Source: Vicinamibacteria bacterium (GTDB lineage: Bacteria > Acidobacteriota > Vicinamibacteria > Fen-336). Taken from it: DNA of 54,332 nt. Within the stretch, counting starts at the first letter, position 1, and each line of letters opens with the position of its first letter. Position numbers and translations under genes: made by a program. Below are positions 1 through 8,359 of the stretch, piece by piece. Under the pieces are notes generated by a model, which saw nothing but the letters and a program-made list of their open reading frames with translations, was not told where the DNA came from and did no database searches. The stretch is taken from positions 1-54,332 of the forward strand of contig JAFGSN010000187.1 of assembly GCA_016934575.1 (NCBI GenBank). The letters are read 5' to 3'.

Positions 1-1788
1 AGCGGCGAGTTGCGCGGCGTCTGTTCGACCAGCTCGCTCGAGCTGGGGATCGACGTCGGCGCGCTCGACGAGGTGCTGCTCGTCCAGACGCCGCCGACGC
101 TGGCATCGGCGGCCCAGCGCATCGGGCGCGCCGGTCATGCCGTCGGCGCGGCCAGCCGCGCGCGCTTCTTTCCGCTCGTCCCACGCGACCTTCTCGACGC
201 GGCGGTCGTCGCGCCCGCGGTGCTTGAGGGCGCGATCGAAACGGCGGCGCCCGTATCGGGCGCGCTCGACGTGCTCGCGCAAGCGATCGTCTCGATCGTG
301 GCCACCGAGACCTGGCGGCTGGACGATCTATTCGCGCTGGTGCGCCGCGTCGATCCCTATCACGAGCTGCCGCGGCGGTCGTTCGACCTCGTCGTGGAGA
401 TGCTGGCCGGGACGCGCGGAAACCGCCGCATACGCGCGCTCAATCCTCTCGTATTCATGGACCGCGCGGCCGGCACGCTGCGCGGTCTGCCCGGCGCCGC
501 ACGCCGCGTCTACCTGGCCGGCGGAACCATACCGGACCGCGGCTATTATCGGCTTCGGATCGAAGGAACGGGCGCGCTTCTAGGCGAGCTGGACGAAGAG
601 TTCGTCTGGGAGCGCTCGATCGGCGATTCCTTCACGCTCGGCGTACAGACCTGGCGCATCGAGCGCGTCACGCACAACGACGTGTTCGTTTCACCGGGCG
701 GGCGGCGAGCGGCGATGGCGCCCTTCTGGCGAGCCGACGAGCGGCATCGCCGCTTCGAGACCATGGAGCGCGTGGCGCTGTTTCTCGAATCCACGGAGCC
801 GCGCATCCGCGACCCGCGGCTGCGCGAGGAGCTGATCGAGAACAACCGCCTGGCGCCCGACGCGGCGGACGCGCTAATCCGATTCCTGGGAAAGCAGATG
901 CGCTCCACGGGCGGCATGCTGCCGCACCGCCATCGCGTGATCATCGAACATGTGCGACACGAGAATCATGAGCAGGTCATCCTGCACACGCTCTGGGGCG
1001 GACGGGTCAACCTGCCTTTTGCCCTGGCGCTCAGCGAGGCATGGGAGCGGCGTCACGGCGCGCCCGTCGCCTTCCTCCACGAAGACGACTGTATCGTGGT
1101 GAGCGAAGCAACCGGCGTCGATGTCCGAGAGCTTCTGGCGTTCGTGACTCCGGACAACGTCGAGGATCTGCTGCGCGCGCTTGCCGCGCTCGGGCGTCTT
1201 CGGCGCGCGCTTCCGCGATGCGGCCGCGATCTCGCTTCTTCTTCCGCGCGAGGGCTTTCGCCGCCGCACGCCGCTGTGGCTCGCGCGCCAGAGGGCCAAG
1301 GAGCTGCTGCAGGCGGTGTCGGGCTTCGACGATTTTCCGCTGACGATCGAGGCCTGGCGCGCGTGCCGCGACGACGTCTTCGATCTTGGCGCCCTGCGTT
1401 CGATACTCTCCGAACTCGCTTCCGGCCGCATCGCCGTGCGCGAGGTCGAGAGCGAGCGCCCGTCTCCTTTCTCGGCTCACGCCCAGTGGAAACGCACGAA
1501 CGATCTCATGTACGCGGACGACACGCCGTCGCCCGACGCCGCGCCGCGAGCGCGTCCCAATCTCATACGCGAGGCGGCCTTCTCCGCTCACCTGCGCCCG
1601 CGGCTTCCGCCCGCTCTGTGCCTCGATCTGTCGCGCAAGCTGCGGCGCGTGCATCCCGGCTACGCGCCGCGCTCGATCGAGGATCTGCTCTCCTTCATCG
1701 AAGAGCGCGCCGTCATTCCTCTCGACGAGTGGCGCGAGCTTCTCGCGGCGATCGAGCGCGATCGGGACGAATCGGTCATGCCGCCTGA
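1..1788 (+). CDS. lhr: Lhr-type DEAD/H-box helicase, upstream fragment (5' cut by window, 3' out of frame)
   Basis: Large helicase-related (Lhr) protein, a superfamily 2 DNA/RNA helicase. The frame is open from base 1, so the gene begins outside the window. Visible are helicase motif V (STSSLELGIDVG) and motif VI (QRIGRAGH), followed by the winged-helix and Lhr-core region; the stretch MLPHRHRVIIEHVRHENHEQ is typical of the family. The Lhr-like sequence in this frame stops at about 1190 and continues in the +2 frame (next entry). From there to the stop at 1788 the translation is Arg/Ala/Ser-rich and looks like out-of-frame reading. I keep the ORF boundaries as they stand, but only about 1-1190 is supported as coding. 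Either a true frameshift mutation or a 1-2 base assembly error would explain it. Confidence 0.85.
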   Translation, partial: SGELRGVCSTSSLELGIDVGALDEVLLVQTPPTLASAAQRIGRAGHAVGAASRARFFPLVPRDLLDAAVVAPAVLEGAIETAAPVSGALDVLAQAIVSIVATETWRLDDLFALVRRVDPYHELPRRSFDLVVEMLAGTRGNRRIRALNPLVFMDRAAGTLRGLPGAARRVYLAGGTIPDRGYYRLRIEGTGALLGELDEEFVWERSIGDSFTLGVQTWRIERVTHNDVFVSPGGRRAAMAPFWRADERHRRFETMERVALFLESTEPRIRDPRLREELIENNRLAPDAADALIRFLGKQMRSTGGMLPHRHRVIIEHVRHENHEQVILHTLWGGRVNLPFALALSEAWERRHGAPVAFLHEDDCIVVSEATGVDVRELLAFVTPDNVEDLLRALAALGRLRRALPRCGRDLASSSARGLSPPHAAVARAPEGQGAAAGGVGLRRFSADDRGLARVPRRRLRSWRPAFDTLRTRFRPHRRARGRERAPVSFLGSRPVETHERSHVRGRHAVARRRAASASQSHTRGGLLRSPAPAASARSVPRSVAQAAARASRLRAALDRGSALLHRRARRHSSRRVARASRGDRARSGRIGHAA

Positions 1789-3469
1789 TCGCATCGACAC
1801 GAACGTCGTGTCGATACGTCTTGCCGGACGAGACGCCGCGACGTTCGTGTCTTTGCGCGTGGCTGTTCCACGCATCCTCGACGCTCTCGGAGTCGAGCCG
1901 GCCGGCGTCGAAATCCGCGCCGCGATGAGCGGGCGGGAAATCCTCGACGCGGCCGCCTCGTGCTCAAGGGAACGGATCGTAAGCGACGGGGAGGAAGGCG
2001 ATCCCTTGACGGAGCTGATCGCCGACGTGGTTCGTTTCTATGGTCCCGTATCGGAACGATTCATTCCGGATCTTCTGGCGCTGTCCGAGCCGATCTGGCG
2101 TCAGACACTCGCGGACCTCGTTGACGCGCAACGCATAGTATCCGACGCGCTCACGACCGACGCCGAGGCCGTACAGCTCTGCGACGCCTTGAACCTCGAG
2201 CGCCTACTCCGCCTGACTCGCGCCGCGGCGCGTCCCGCGTTCACTCCTCTCCCGCTCGATCGCTTGCCGTATTTCCTCGCCGCCTGGCAGGGCCTGCTCA
2301 TGCCCGCGGAAGGCCCCGACGGAGTGAGGGCTTCACTCGACCGGCTCGCCGGTTATCCTGCCCCGGTCTCGGTTTGGGAGGACGATCTGCTCCCGTCACG
2401 ATTGTCCAACTATCAAACGGCTTGGCTCGACGCGGTTTTTGCGGAAGGCGGGATCGTCTGGATCGGATGCGGCGAAGAGCGCCTGACGTTCATCGACTCC
2501 GAGGATCGCCTCCTGCTCGGAACCGAGGAGCCGACGTCCGAGGATTCGGTCGTGCTGGATGCCACCTTTCCCGCGCCGTTTGGCCGTTTCACGCTCGATG
2601 ATCTCGTGGCGCACACGCGTCTCGACTCGGCCGATCTCACCCGGAAGCTCTGGCATCTGGCATGGCGCGGCCGCGTCACATGCGACGGATTCGCTCCGGT
2701 GCGCCAGGGCATCGCCGGTCGTTTCCGGCCGAGCGTGATCGGACCGCCGTCTCCGGCGCGGGCCTCGGACCGGCGCCCGCGCTTTGCGCGTTACACGAGA
2801 ACGCGGCCTTTCGGCGGCGCGTGGCGTCGACTGACGCATGTGAATCAACCGGCCGACGCCCTCGAAGAGGAAGCTCTGGCGCGTGATCGCGCGCGGCTGC
2901 TCATTCAACGGTACGGCGTGCTCTTTCGAGAGCTGACGGATCGCGAGCTTCCCGGTCTCTCGTGGAGCCGGCTCTTCCGCGCCCTGCGCCTCCTGGAGTT
3001 GTCCGGGGAGATTGTCGGCGGGCGCTATTTCGACGACATCCCTGGGCTTCAGTTCGCCTCACCGGCCGCGGTGCGTCTATTAAGCGACGGCCTGGATGCC
3101 GCGGGCGTATATGCGATGAACGCCGTCGATTCCGCGTCGCCTTGCGGGCTCGGCATGGCGGTGACCGGCGCTCTTCCACGGCGCCTGCCGAACGCGCATC
3201 TCGTCTTCGACGGCCCGCGTCTCGCCGTCGTCTCGGAGCAGGGGGGACGGCGGCTCGTCATCCGCGCCGCGCCCGACGACGCGCGCCTTGGCGATTTCCT
3301 CAAGGCCCTACGATCCCGGCTGACTGGCGGCGATAAAGCGCGCCGATCGGTCGTCGTCGAAACGATCAACGGAGCGCCGGCGTCGCGAACCGGCTATCGC
3401 CCCGCCCTCGATGAGCTTTTCGACGTCATGCGCGACCATCTCGCTTTGCGGTTGATGCGGAAGTACTGA
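1181..3469 (+). CDS. lhr: Lhr-type helicase, downstream fragment (continuation after frameshift)
   Basis: This frame carries on the Lhr protein exactly where the first frame loses it. It opens with SGVFGARFRDAA, matching the conserved 'ALFGARFRENAA' region of Lhr, then LLLPREGFRRRTPLW and the segment ending VFDLGALRSIL. The rest (about residues 200-762) corresponds to the long Lhr C-terminal extension of winged-helix modules found in full-length (about 1500-residue) Lhr; LPYFLAAWQGL fits that domain. The first ATG at 1181 is probably not a real start because the protein is contiguous with the upstream fragment. The 3' end is intact, with a TGA at 3467. Lhr proteins act in DNA repair, and in some bacteria sit beside nuclease genes; none is visible here. 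Confidence 0.85.
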   Translation: MPRSGVFGARFRDAAAISLLLPREGFRRRTPLWLARQRAKELLQAVSGFDDFPLTIEAWRACRDDVFDLGALRSILSELASGRIAVREVESERPSPFSAHAQWKRTNDLMYADDTPSPDAAPRARPNLIREAAFSAHLRPRLPPALCLDLSRKLRRVHPGYAPRSIEDLLSFIEERAVIPLDEWRELLAAIERDRDESVMPPDRIDTNVVSIRLAGRDAATFVSLRVAVPRILDALGVEPAGVEIRAAMSGREILDAAASCSRERIVSDGEEGDPLTELIADVVRFYGPVSERFIPDLLALSEPIWRQTLADLVDAQRIVSDALTTDAEAVQLCDALNLERLLRLTRAAARPAFTPLPLDRLPYFLAAWQGLLMPAEGPDGVRASLDRLAGYPAPVSVWEDDLLPSRLSNYQTAWLDAVFAEGGIVWIGCGEERLTFIDSEDRLLLGTEEPTSEDSVVLDATFPAPFGRFTLDDLVAHTRLDSADLTRKLWHLAWRGRVTCDGFAPVRQGIAGRFRPSVIGPPSPARASDRRPRFARYTRTRPFGGAWRRLTHVNQPADALEEEALARDRARLLIQRYGVLFRELTDRELPGLSWSRLFRALRLLELSGEIVGGRYFDDIPGLQFASPAAVRLLSDGLDAAGVYAMNAVDSASPCGLGMAVTGALPRRLPNAHLVFDGPRLAVVSEQGGRRLVIRAAPDDARLGDFLKALRSRLTGGDKARRSVVVETINGAPASRTGYRPALDELFDVMRDHLALRLMRKY

Positions 3470-3566
3470 CGCCCTCGGCCGTTCAATTGCCCCTAACCTG
3501 GAAACGGATAAGATTCAATGATAGGCGCCGATTGGCCGCATCATCCACGCGCCTTGAAGGGAGACA

Positions 3567-4940
3567 ATGGGAATGTTCGGTAATCATTCAATTCGCTATC
3601 ATGTCGTTGAAACGGGATCGGCGCCGAAAACGGCGGCGTTCCTGGCGGCGCTGGGAGTTGTCGCGTCGCTCGCGTTCGCCGCGCCCTCGAGAGACGAACC
3701 GGCGGCAGGCAGTCCAGCGGCGCCGCCGGCCGACGGGATGGGCGCTTATGCCACCGGCAAGTATCGAAACATCTTTATCGAAGCCGGCCGCACCCAGGAA
3801 GAAGTCGACGCCAAGATCGACAAGGCGTATCGGCAGCTCTTCCATGGCGACCTGGAGACGGAGCGGTTGTTTTTCCCGAGCGGCGAGAACGAGAACGGCC
3901 CGCTGGCGTACATTCCCGACATCCAGCACAACGACGTACGTTCCGAGGGCATGTCCTACGGCATGATCATCGCCGTTCAGCTCGACAAGAAAGACGTTTT
4001 CGACGCGCTCTGGAACTGGTCCATGACGTACATGTATCAGAAGGATCCCAAGCATCCCACTTACGGATTCTTCTCCTGGCAGATGGCTTACGACGGCTCC
4101 GTGATCGACGAGCTTCCGGCGCCGGACGGCGAGGAGTACTACGTGATGGCGCTCTATTTCGCCGCGAACCGCTGGGGCAACGGCAAGGGCATCTACGACT
4201 ACAAGGCCCAGGCGGACCGGCTGCTGCACAACATGGTCCATCGCGAGCCGATCACGGGGATGGTGCGCCATCGGCACGGACAACGCGAGCACACCGTGAG
4301 CAAGGAGGTGAACGCCGAGCACGGGATGATTCTCTTCTCTCCGGACGAGCGGAATCATCTCACGGACGCGTCCTATCATCTGCCCGCTTTCTACGAGCTG
4401 TGGGCGCGCTGGGGCCCGGAAGACGACCGTGCGTTCTGGGCCAGGGCCGCCACGGTCAGCCGCGACTATTTCGTGAAAAGCGCCCACCCGGAAACGGGCC
4501 TCGTGCCCAATCTCGGCGGTTTCGACGGGAAACCGGTCGGACTCTTCGGACCATGGTCCACCGCGTTCAGGGAGGACGCCTGGCGCGTGGCCATGAATTG
4601 GTCCGTCGACTGGTCCTGGTGGGCCAAGGATCCGCGCCAGCAGGAGTTGAGCGATCGCATTCAGGCTTTCTTCGAAAGCCAGGGCATGGACGCATACGGC
4701 GACAACTGGAACCTAGACGGCACGGCGATCCGGCAGCGTCATTCGCCGGGCCTCGTCGCCACGAACGGCGTCGCTTCTCTCGCGGCGACGAACGGTGAGC
4801 GCGCCAGAAAGTTCACGGAGGCCCTCTGGAACCTGGAAGTCCCGTCGAGTCGCATTTTTCGCTACTACGACGGCCTGCTCTACATGATGAGTCTCATGCA
4901 CGCCGGCGGCAGATTCCAGATCATCATGCCGCGGCAATGA
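3567..4940 (+). CDS. Secreted GH8 enzyme, reducing-end xylose-releasing exo-oligoxylanase-like
   Basis: Glycoside hydrolase family 8, closest in motif pattern to Rex enzymes, which remove the reducing-end xylose from xylo-oligosaccharides by inversion. The family signature NDVRSEGMSYGM puts the proposed acid at Glu127; the proposed base is Asp337 in FREDAWRVAMN (spacing resembles Rex Glu70/Asp263; inferred, not aligned). A hydrophobic stretch at residues 22-39 ending LAFA suggests a signal peptide, so periplasmic or extracellular action. GAAGGGAG lies upstream; the second ATG at 3573 has better spacing than the first. The stop overlaps the next start (ATGA), so the two genes are translationally coupled. 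Cellulase BcsZ, also GH8, is less likely because no cellulose synthase genes are nearby. Confidence 0.85.
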   Translation: MGMFGNHSIRYHVVETGSAPKTAAFLAALGVVASLAFAAPSRDEPAAGSPAAPPADGMGAYATGKYRNIFIEAGRTQEEVDAKIDKAYRQLFHGDLETERLFFPSGENENGPLAYIPDIQHNDVRSEGMSYGMIIAVQLDKKDVFDALWNWSMTYMYQKDPKHPTYGFFSWQMAYDGSVIDELPAPDGEEYYVMALYFAANRWGNGKGIYDYKAQADRLLHNMVHREPITGMVRHRHGQREHTVSKEVNAEHGMILFSPDERNHLTDASYHLPAFYELWARWGPEDDRAFWARAATVSRDYFVKSAHPETGLVPNLGGFDGKPVGLFGPWSTAFREDAWRVAMNWSVDWSWWAKDPRQQELSDRIQAFFESQGMDAYGDNWNLDGTAIRQRHSPGLVATNGVASLAATNGERARKFTEALWNLEVPSSRIFRYYDGLLYMMSLMHAGGRFQIIMPRQ

Positions 4941-7252
4941 CCCCAGGGTTGCGCGACATGATTCGACTCGCGATTTCCCGTCGAATACGCCGGCGTCCAT
5001 CAGTGCGCCAATGGCTGAAAATTATCCCGTTCTTGGTGTTCATGTTCATTCCGACCCAGGCTCTCTGGGCGCGTGATTACTGGGTCGACGCCAGCGCGCC
5101 GGACGGCGGAGACGGAAGCCCGGCCTTTCCTTATCGCCAAATTCAGTCCGCCGCATCCCGGGCCGCCGCTGGCGACATGGTGAGGATTCTTCCAGGCATC
5201 TACCGCGAGACGGTCATTCCCGCGAATAGCGGCTTCTCCGGACTTCCCATCGTCTATCGAGCGGAAAACGGGCCGGACACGGCGTTCATCCATGGCTCCG
5301 TGCCGTCTTCTTCTCTTGCCTGGACGGCCGCCGGCGATGACGTCTACTGGGCGGATATCTCCATGTTGCCAACCTTGCCGGAATTGATCTACGAAGTTCC
5401 CGTTTCGGGCCGCCCGATCAGGTATCCAAAAGCGCACGAACCGGACTTCACGGTGACGACGGCATGGAAACACCACGAGAACTGGCGGACGGCCGAGGGC
5501 GGCGGCGCGGCCGGGAATCGGTCGATGTACGAGTTGACCGATGCCGCGCATCTGAGCGGACCGCCCGACTTGAAGGGCGCTGTCGTCTACATGCTGGATA
5601 CGATCGAGGCCTTCTACAACTACCGCCGGACGGTGACAAGCCACGACGGGGCGACCGGAACAATCGGATGGACGCAGAAGGCGGAATTCGACAGCGGCTC
5701 CGACAATCCGGCGATCGGCATGTGCACGAAGTATTTCATCGAGGGCAAGAGCGTCTTCTGCGACGAGCCTCACGAGTGGTACGTCGAGAACGACCGATTG
5801 TATGTCCGCATGAACGGCGCCGTGGATCCGGCGACTCGCGACATCGAGATCGCGGTGCGCGGAATCGGCGTGGATTGCACGGATCGCTCCTTCCTCACCT
5901 TCAAGGATTTAAACATACGCTTCATCAATAATCGCTTATCGGAGGAAGGAACGCAGCATCCCGAGGGCGCTTTCCTGGTTTTCAATTACGACGCGCCGCA
6001 GAGCAGCCAGTATCTCGTTCTGGACAACCTAGATATCGCGCACTGCGGCAAGGGCTTGCGGTTCATCCAGTCGGCGGTCCAGGCCGGCCATCGCACCGAG
6101 CACGTCACGGTGAGGAACTGCGAGATTCACGACATCGAGGGCAGCGCGCTCGACATGAAATCCTGGAACTATCCTCAAGGCGCCGGCGTGCGCGGCGGAT
6201 ACCCGCACTTCATTTTCGAGTCCAATCATGTCCACGACGTCGGATTCAAGGCCGTCGCGGAAAGCCACGCCTTGATGTTCCTGGACGTCTACAAGCTGAT
6301 CGTGCGCGACAACTGGATTCATGACGTCGCGCACAAGGGAGTCATGATCAGTCGCGCCAAGAAGGGCGACGACGCCGGAGAATACATCCTGGTTCAGAAC
6401 AACGTGATCGAAAGAACTGGGCTGAACCACAGCGAAGGAGCGGGGATCGGCGCTTGGGACTTCAACCTGACCTGGCTCAAGACGCTGATCATGGGAAACG
6501 TGATCTCCGACGTCCATTCCTGGACCCACGCTTGCGCCGAAGCCGCGGCCGGCCGCAATCCGGACGGATACTCTTATTACAACGGCGAATCCGGCATGGG
6601 GGTGAATCTGGATCACGTGCGCGGCGTCAATCTCTATCGAAATATCGTGCTGGACGGCAGCTATTTCGGCCTGGAATCCACGCGCGACACGCGCGTCCAC
6701 AACAACCTCGTGCGCGGCTCGTGGCAAGGAGTCTCGGGCATGACCCAGCACGCCGGGCAGGAAAACGTCCGGATCATGAACAACATCCTGCTCGACAATT
6801 ATTATGGAATCCGGATCAATCCCGCGGACACGGCCTTGACCGAGATCGATCACAATCTCTATCAGCGCACGGACGGCGGTCCGTCATGGAGTCCGCGTTC
6901 GCACCTCTTTCTGGATCTTCCGTCGCAGAATCATTTCTATTTGAGCGTCGCTGAAATACAGGCGAGTCCGCTGTTCGATTGGGAAGCGCACGGCGTGGAG
7001 AACGCGGGCGCGCCGATTGTGCGGAATCCGTCGGGCGAAACGCGAGACGACTTCCGCCTGGTGTCCGGCGCCAAGGCGATCGACGCCGGCGCGCCGCCGG
7101 CCGAGATCGCCGCCTTGATGACGGAACTTTCCGATAATCTCGGCGTCCCTGTCGCGGACGTGACGACTCAAGGTCCATACGACATCGGTCCTGATGAATA
7201 CGTCATGACGCCCCGGCCGCGCGGATTGAGAATTCGGCCGAGGATGGAATAG
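4937..7252 (+). CDS. Secreted right-handed parallel beta-helix protein, probable glycan-active
   Basis: A hydrophobic segment at about residues 27-45 (IIPFLVFMFIPTQALW) ends before ARDYWVDASAPDGGDGSP, consistent with an unusually long n-region signal peptide; a start at 4961 would shorten it. The mature N-terminus (YWVDAS... GDMVRILPGIYRE) is the DUF1565/pectate-lyase-type opening of right-handed beta-helix proteins. Repeated rungs of the type 'VRNCEIHD', 'VRDNWIHDV', 'VQNNVIERTG' and 'LYRNIVLDGS' run through residues 330-620. Families with this fold include GH120 beta-xylosidases, GH28 and several polysaccharide lyases. The coupling to a GH8 Rex-like enzyme favours xylo-oligosaccharide or related hemicellulose breakdown, but no catalytic residues could be assigned. 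The start overlaps the GH8 stop by 4 bases. Confidence 0.75.
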   Translation: MTPGLRDMIRLAISRRIRRRPSVRQWLKIIPFLVFMFIPTQALWARDYWVDASAPDGGDGSPAFPYRQIQSAASRAAAGDMVRILPGIYRETVIPANSGFSGLPIVYRAENGPDTAFIHGSVPSSSLAWTAAGDDVYWADISMLPTLPELIYEVPVSGRPIRYPKAHEPDFTVTTAWKHHENWRTAEGGGAAGNRSMYELTDAAHLSGPPDLKGAVVYMLDTIEAFYNYRRTVTSHDGATGTIGWTQKAEFDSGSDNPAIGMCTKYFIEGKSVFCDEPHEWYVENDRLYVRMNGAVDPATRDIEIAVRGIGVDCTDRSFLTFKDLNIRFINNRLSEEGTQHPEGAFLVFNYDAPQSSQYLVLDNLDIAHCGKGLRFIQSAVQAGHRTEHVTVRNCEIHDIEGSALDMKSWNYPQGAGVRGGYPHFIFESNHVHDVGFKAVAESHALMFLDVYKLIVRDNWIHDVAHKGVMISRAKKGDDAGEYILVQNNVIERTGLNHSEGAGIGAWDFNLTWLKTLIMGNVISDVHSWTHACAEAAAGRNPDGYSYYNGESGMGVNLDHVRGVNLYRNIVLDGSYFGLESTRDTRVHNNLVRGSWQGVSGMTQHAGQENVRIMNNILLDNYYGIRINPADTALTEIDHNLYQRTDGGPSWSPRSHLFLDLPSQNHFYLSVAEIQASPLFDWEAHGVENAGAPIVRNPSGETRDDFRLVSGAKAIDAGAPPAEIAALMTELSDNLGVPVADVTTQGPYDIGPDEYVMTPRPRGLRIRPRME

Positions 7253-7367
7253 GCGCAAGGCGCCGAGCGATGAGAAGAGCTGCGTGGAACAGACCTTGGC
7301 GCTATCCGATTTCGGATTGGCGGGCCGAGACATCGCCGCGCCGCTGACGGACGTCGAGCGCGAACGC

Positions 7368-8237
7368 CTATTCTTGCGGCGGAAAAAGCCGGTAGCGGTA
7401 GTCGCGCGCGAAACCGTCGATCTCTGGAAACAACGACGCTTCAGTCACGTTCATGTGGCGCAGTTCGTCAAGCGCGTCCCAGTGACACCCGCGGATGACG
7501 AAGAGCTTCATGTGATCATCCCTGTTCATGGCGTTCGCCACGGTCGCCCGCAAGTTCTCGGCGAACGACGCCTCCAGATCGCCCTGGCACAGGAACACGC
7601 CTTGCTGGATCGTCAGACGCTCGTTGAGACGGAGAGGATTGAGAGGATAGACGAACTTGACGCGCTTGCCGGCACGAAACAGGCGAACAAAGAACTCGCC
7701 TGACCGCTTTTCCAGGAAGCGCGCAAGCATCTTGTCCAAGCGATAGCGCCGAAGCAGACGTTCGACTCGCTTGGCGAGCCACTGCGCATCGACCGCCCAT
7801 ACCGCCGCGTCGCCTTCGAGCGGCCCGTCCTTGTCCTTAACCGCGGCATGAGCCGCCACATAGGGCGAATAGCTCCAATCGAGCAGTTGCGTGGGCGCCC
7901 CGTAATGTTGCATGACGGCCAGCCATTCCAGCCAGTCGTCGGACGTGGGCGGACTGGAGATCAGGTGCCCGGAACGCCGCTGGAAATCACGCACCATCTC
8001 GTCTTGCCATCTGACGCGAGTCCACTTCTTCGTCGTCTTATCAGGCAATCGGTTCCAGCAACGCTCGAATAACGGCCGTAGGGTGGAGTGCTCGGCGGAT
8101 TGCCCGCGGTAGATCCAGGGCGAGTCCGAGGTTCCTGCCATCGACAGCCTGCGCAGCTTGTCGAGGAAATCGGCCCAGCCCGCGCATTGGATTCGACGGA
8201 ACAGATCGGAGACATTCTCTCTTTTGTTTGCATTCAT
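7368..8237 (-). CDS. FRG domain-containing protein
   Basis: 289 residues, no signal peptide or membrane span, so cytoplasmic. The FRG domain hallmarks are clear: WIYRGQS at residues 41-47 and MQHYGAPTQLLDWSYSP at 109-125. The biochemical role of FRG domains is not established; they occur in stand-alone proteins and in accessory or defence-linked loci. The gene is convergent with the beta-helix gene (115 bp between stops) and runs in the same direction as the membrane protein at 8360, 122 bp downstream of that gene's end. No partner toxin, antitoxin or phage gene is visible, so I assign no function beyond the domain. Confidence 0.8.
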   Translation of the reverse strand: MNANKRENVSDLFRRIQCAGWADFLDKLRRLSMAGTSDSPWIYRGQSAEHSTLRPLFERCWNRLPDKTTKKWTRVRWQDEMVRDFQRRSGHLISSPPTSDDWLEWLAVMQHYGAPTQLLDWSYSPYVAAHAAVKDKDGPLEGDAAVWAVDAQWLAKRVERLLRRYRLDKMLARFLEKRSGEFFVRLFRAGKRVKFVYPLNPLRLNERLTIQQGVFLCQGDLEASFAENLRATVANAMNRDDHMKLFVIRGCHWDALDELRHMNVTEASLFPEIDGFARDYRYRLFPPQE

Positions 8238-8359
8238 GCTGGCGCTTCCTTCCTCTCATGCCGCGCGGGGGCGGGTCCCGGACGATGCCATGTCCGGATT
8301 CGACTTCGACGGTCGCTTGGCGATCGTATGTCGCCGTTGATCTCTCCGGCGCTCGCGAC

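Noticed and set aside
3567-4940. GH8 gene as cellulose-synthase-associated cellulase (BcsZ)
   Set aside because: No bcs genes nearby and the EGMSYGM/DAWRVAMN pattern fits Rex-type exo-oligoxylanases better.
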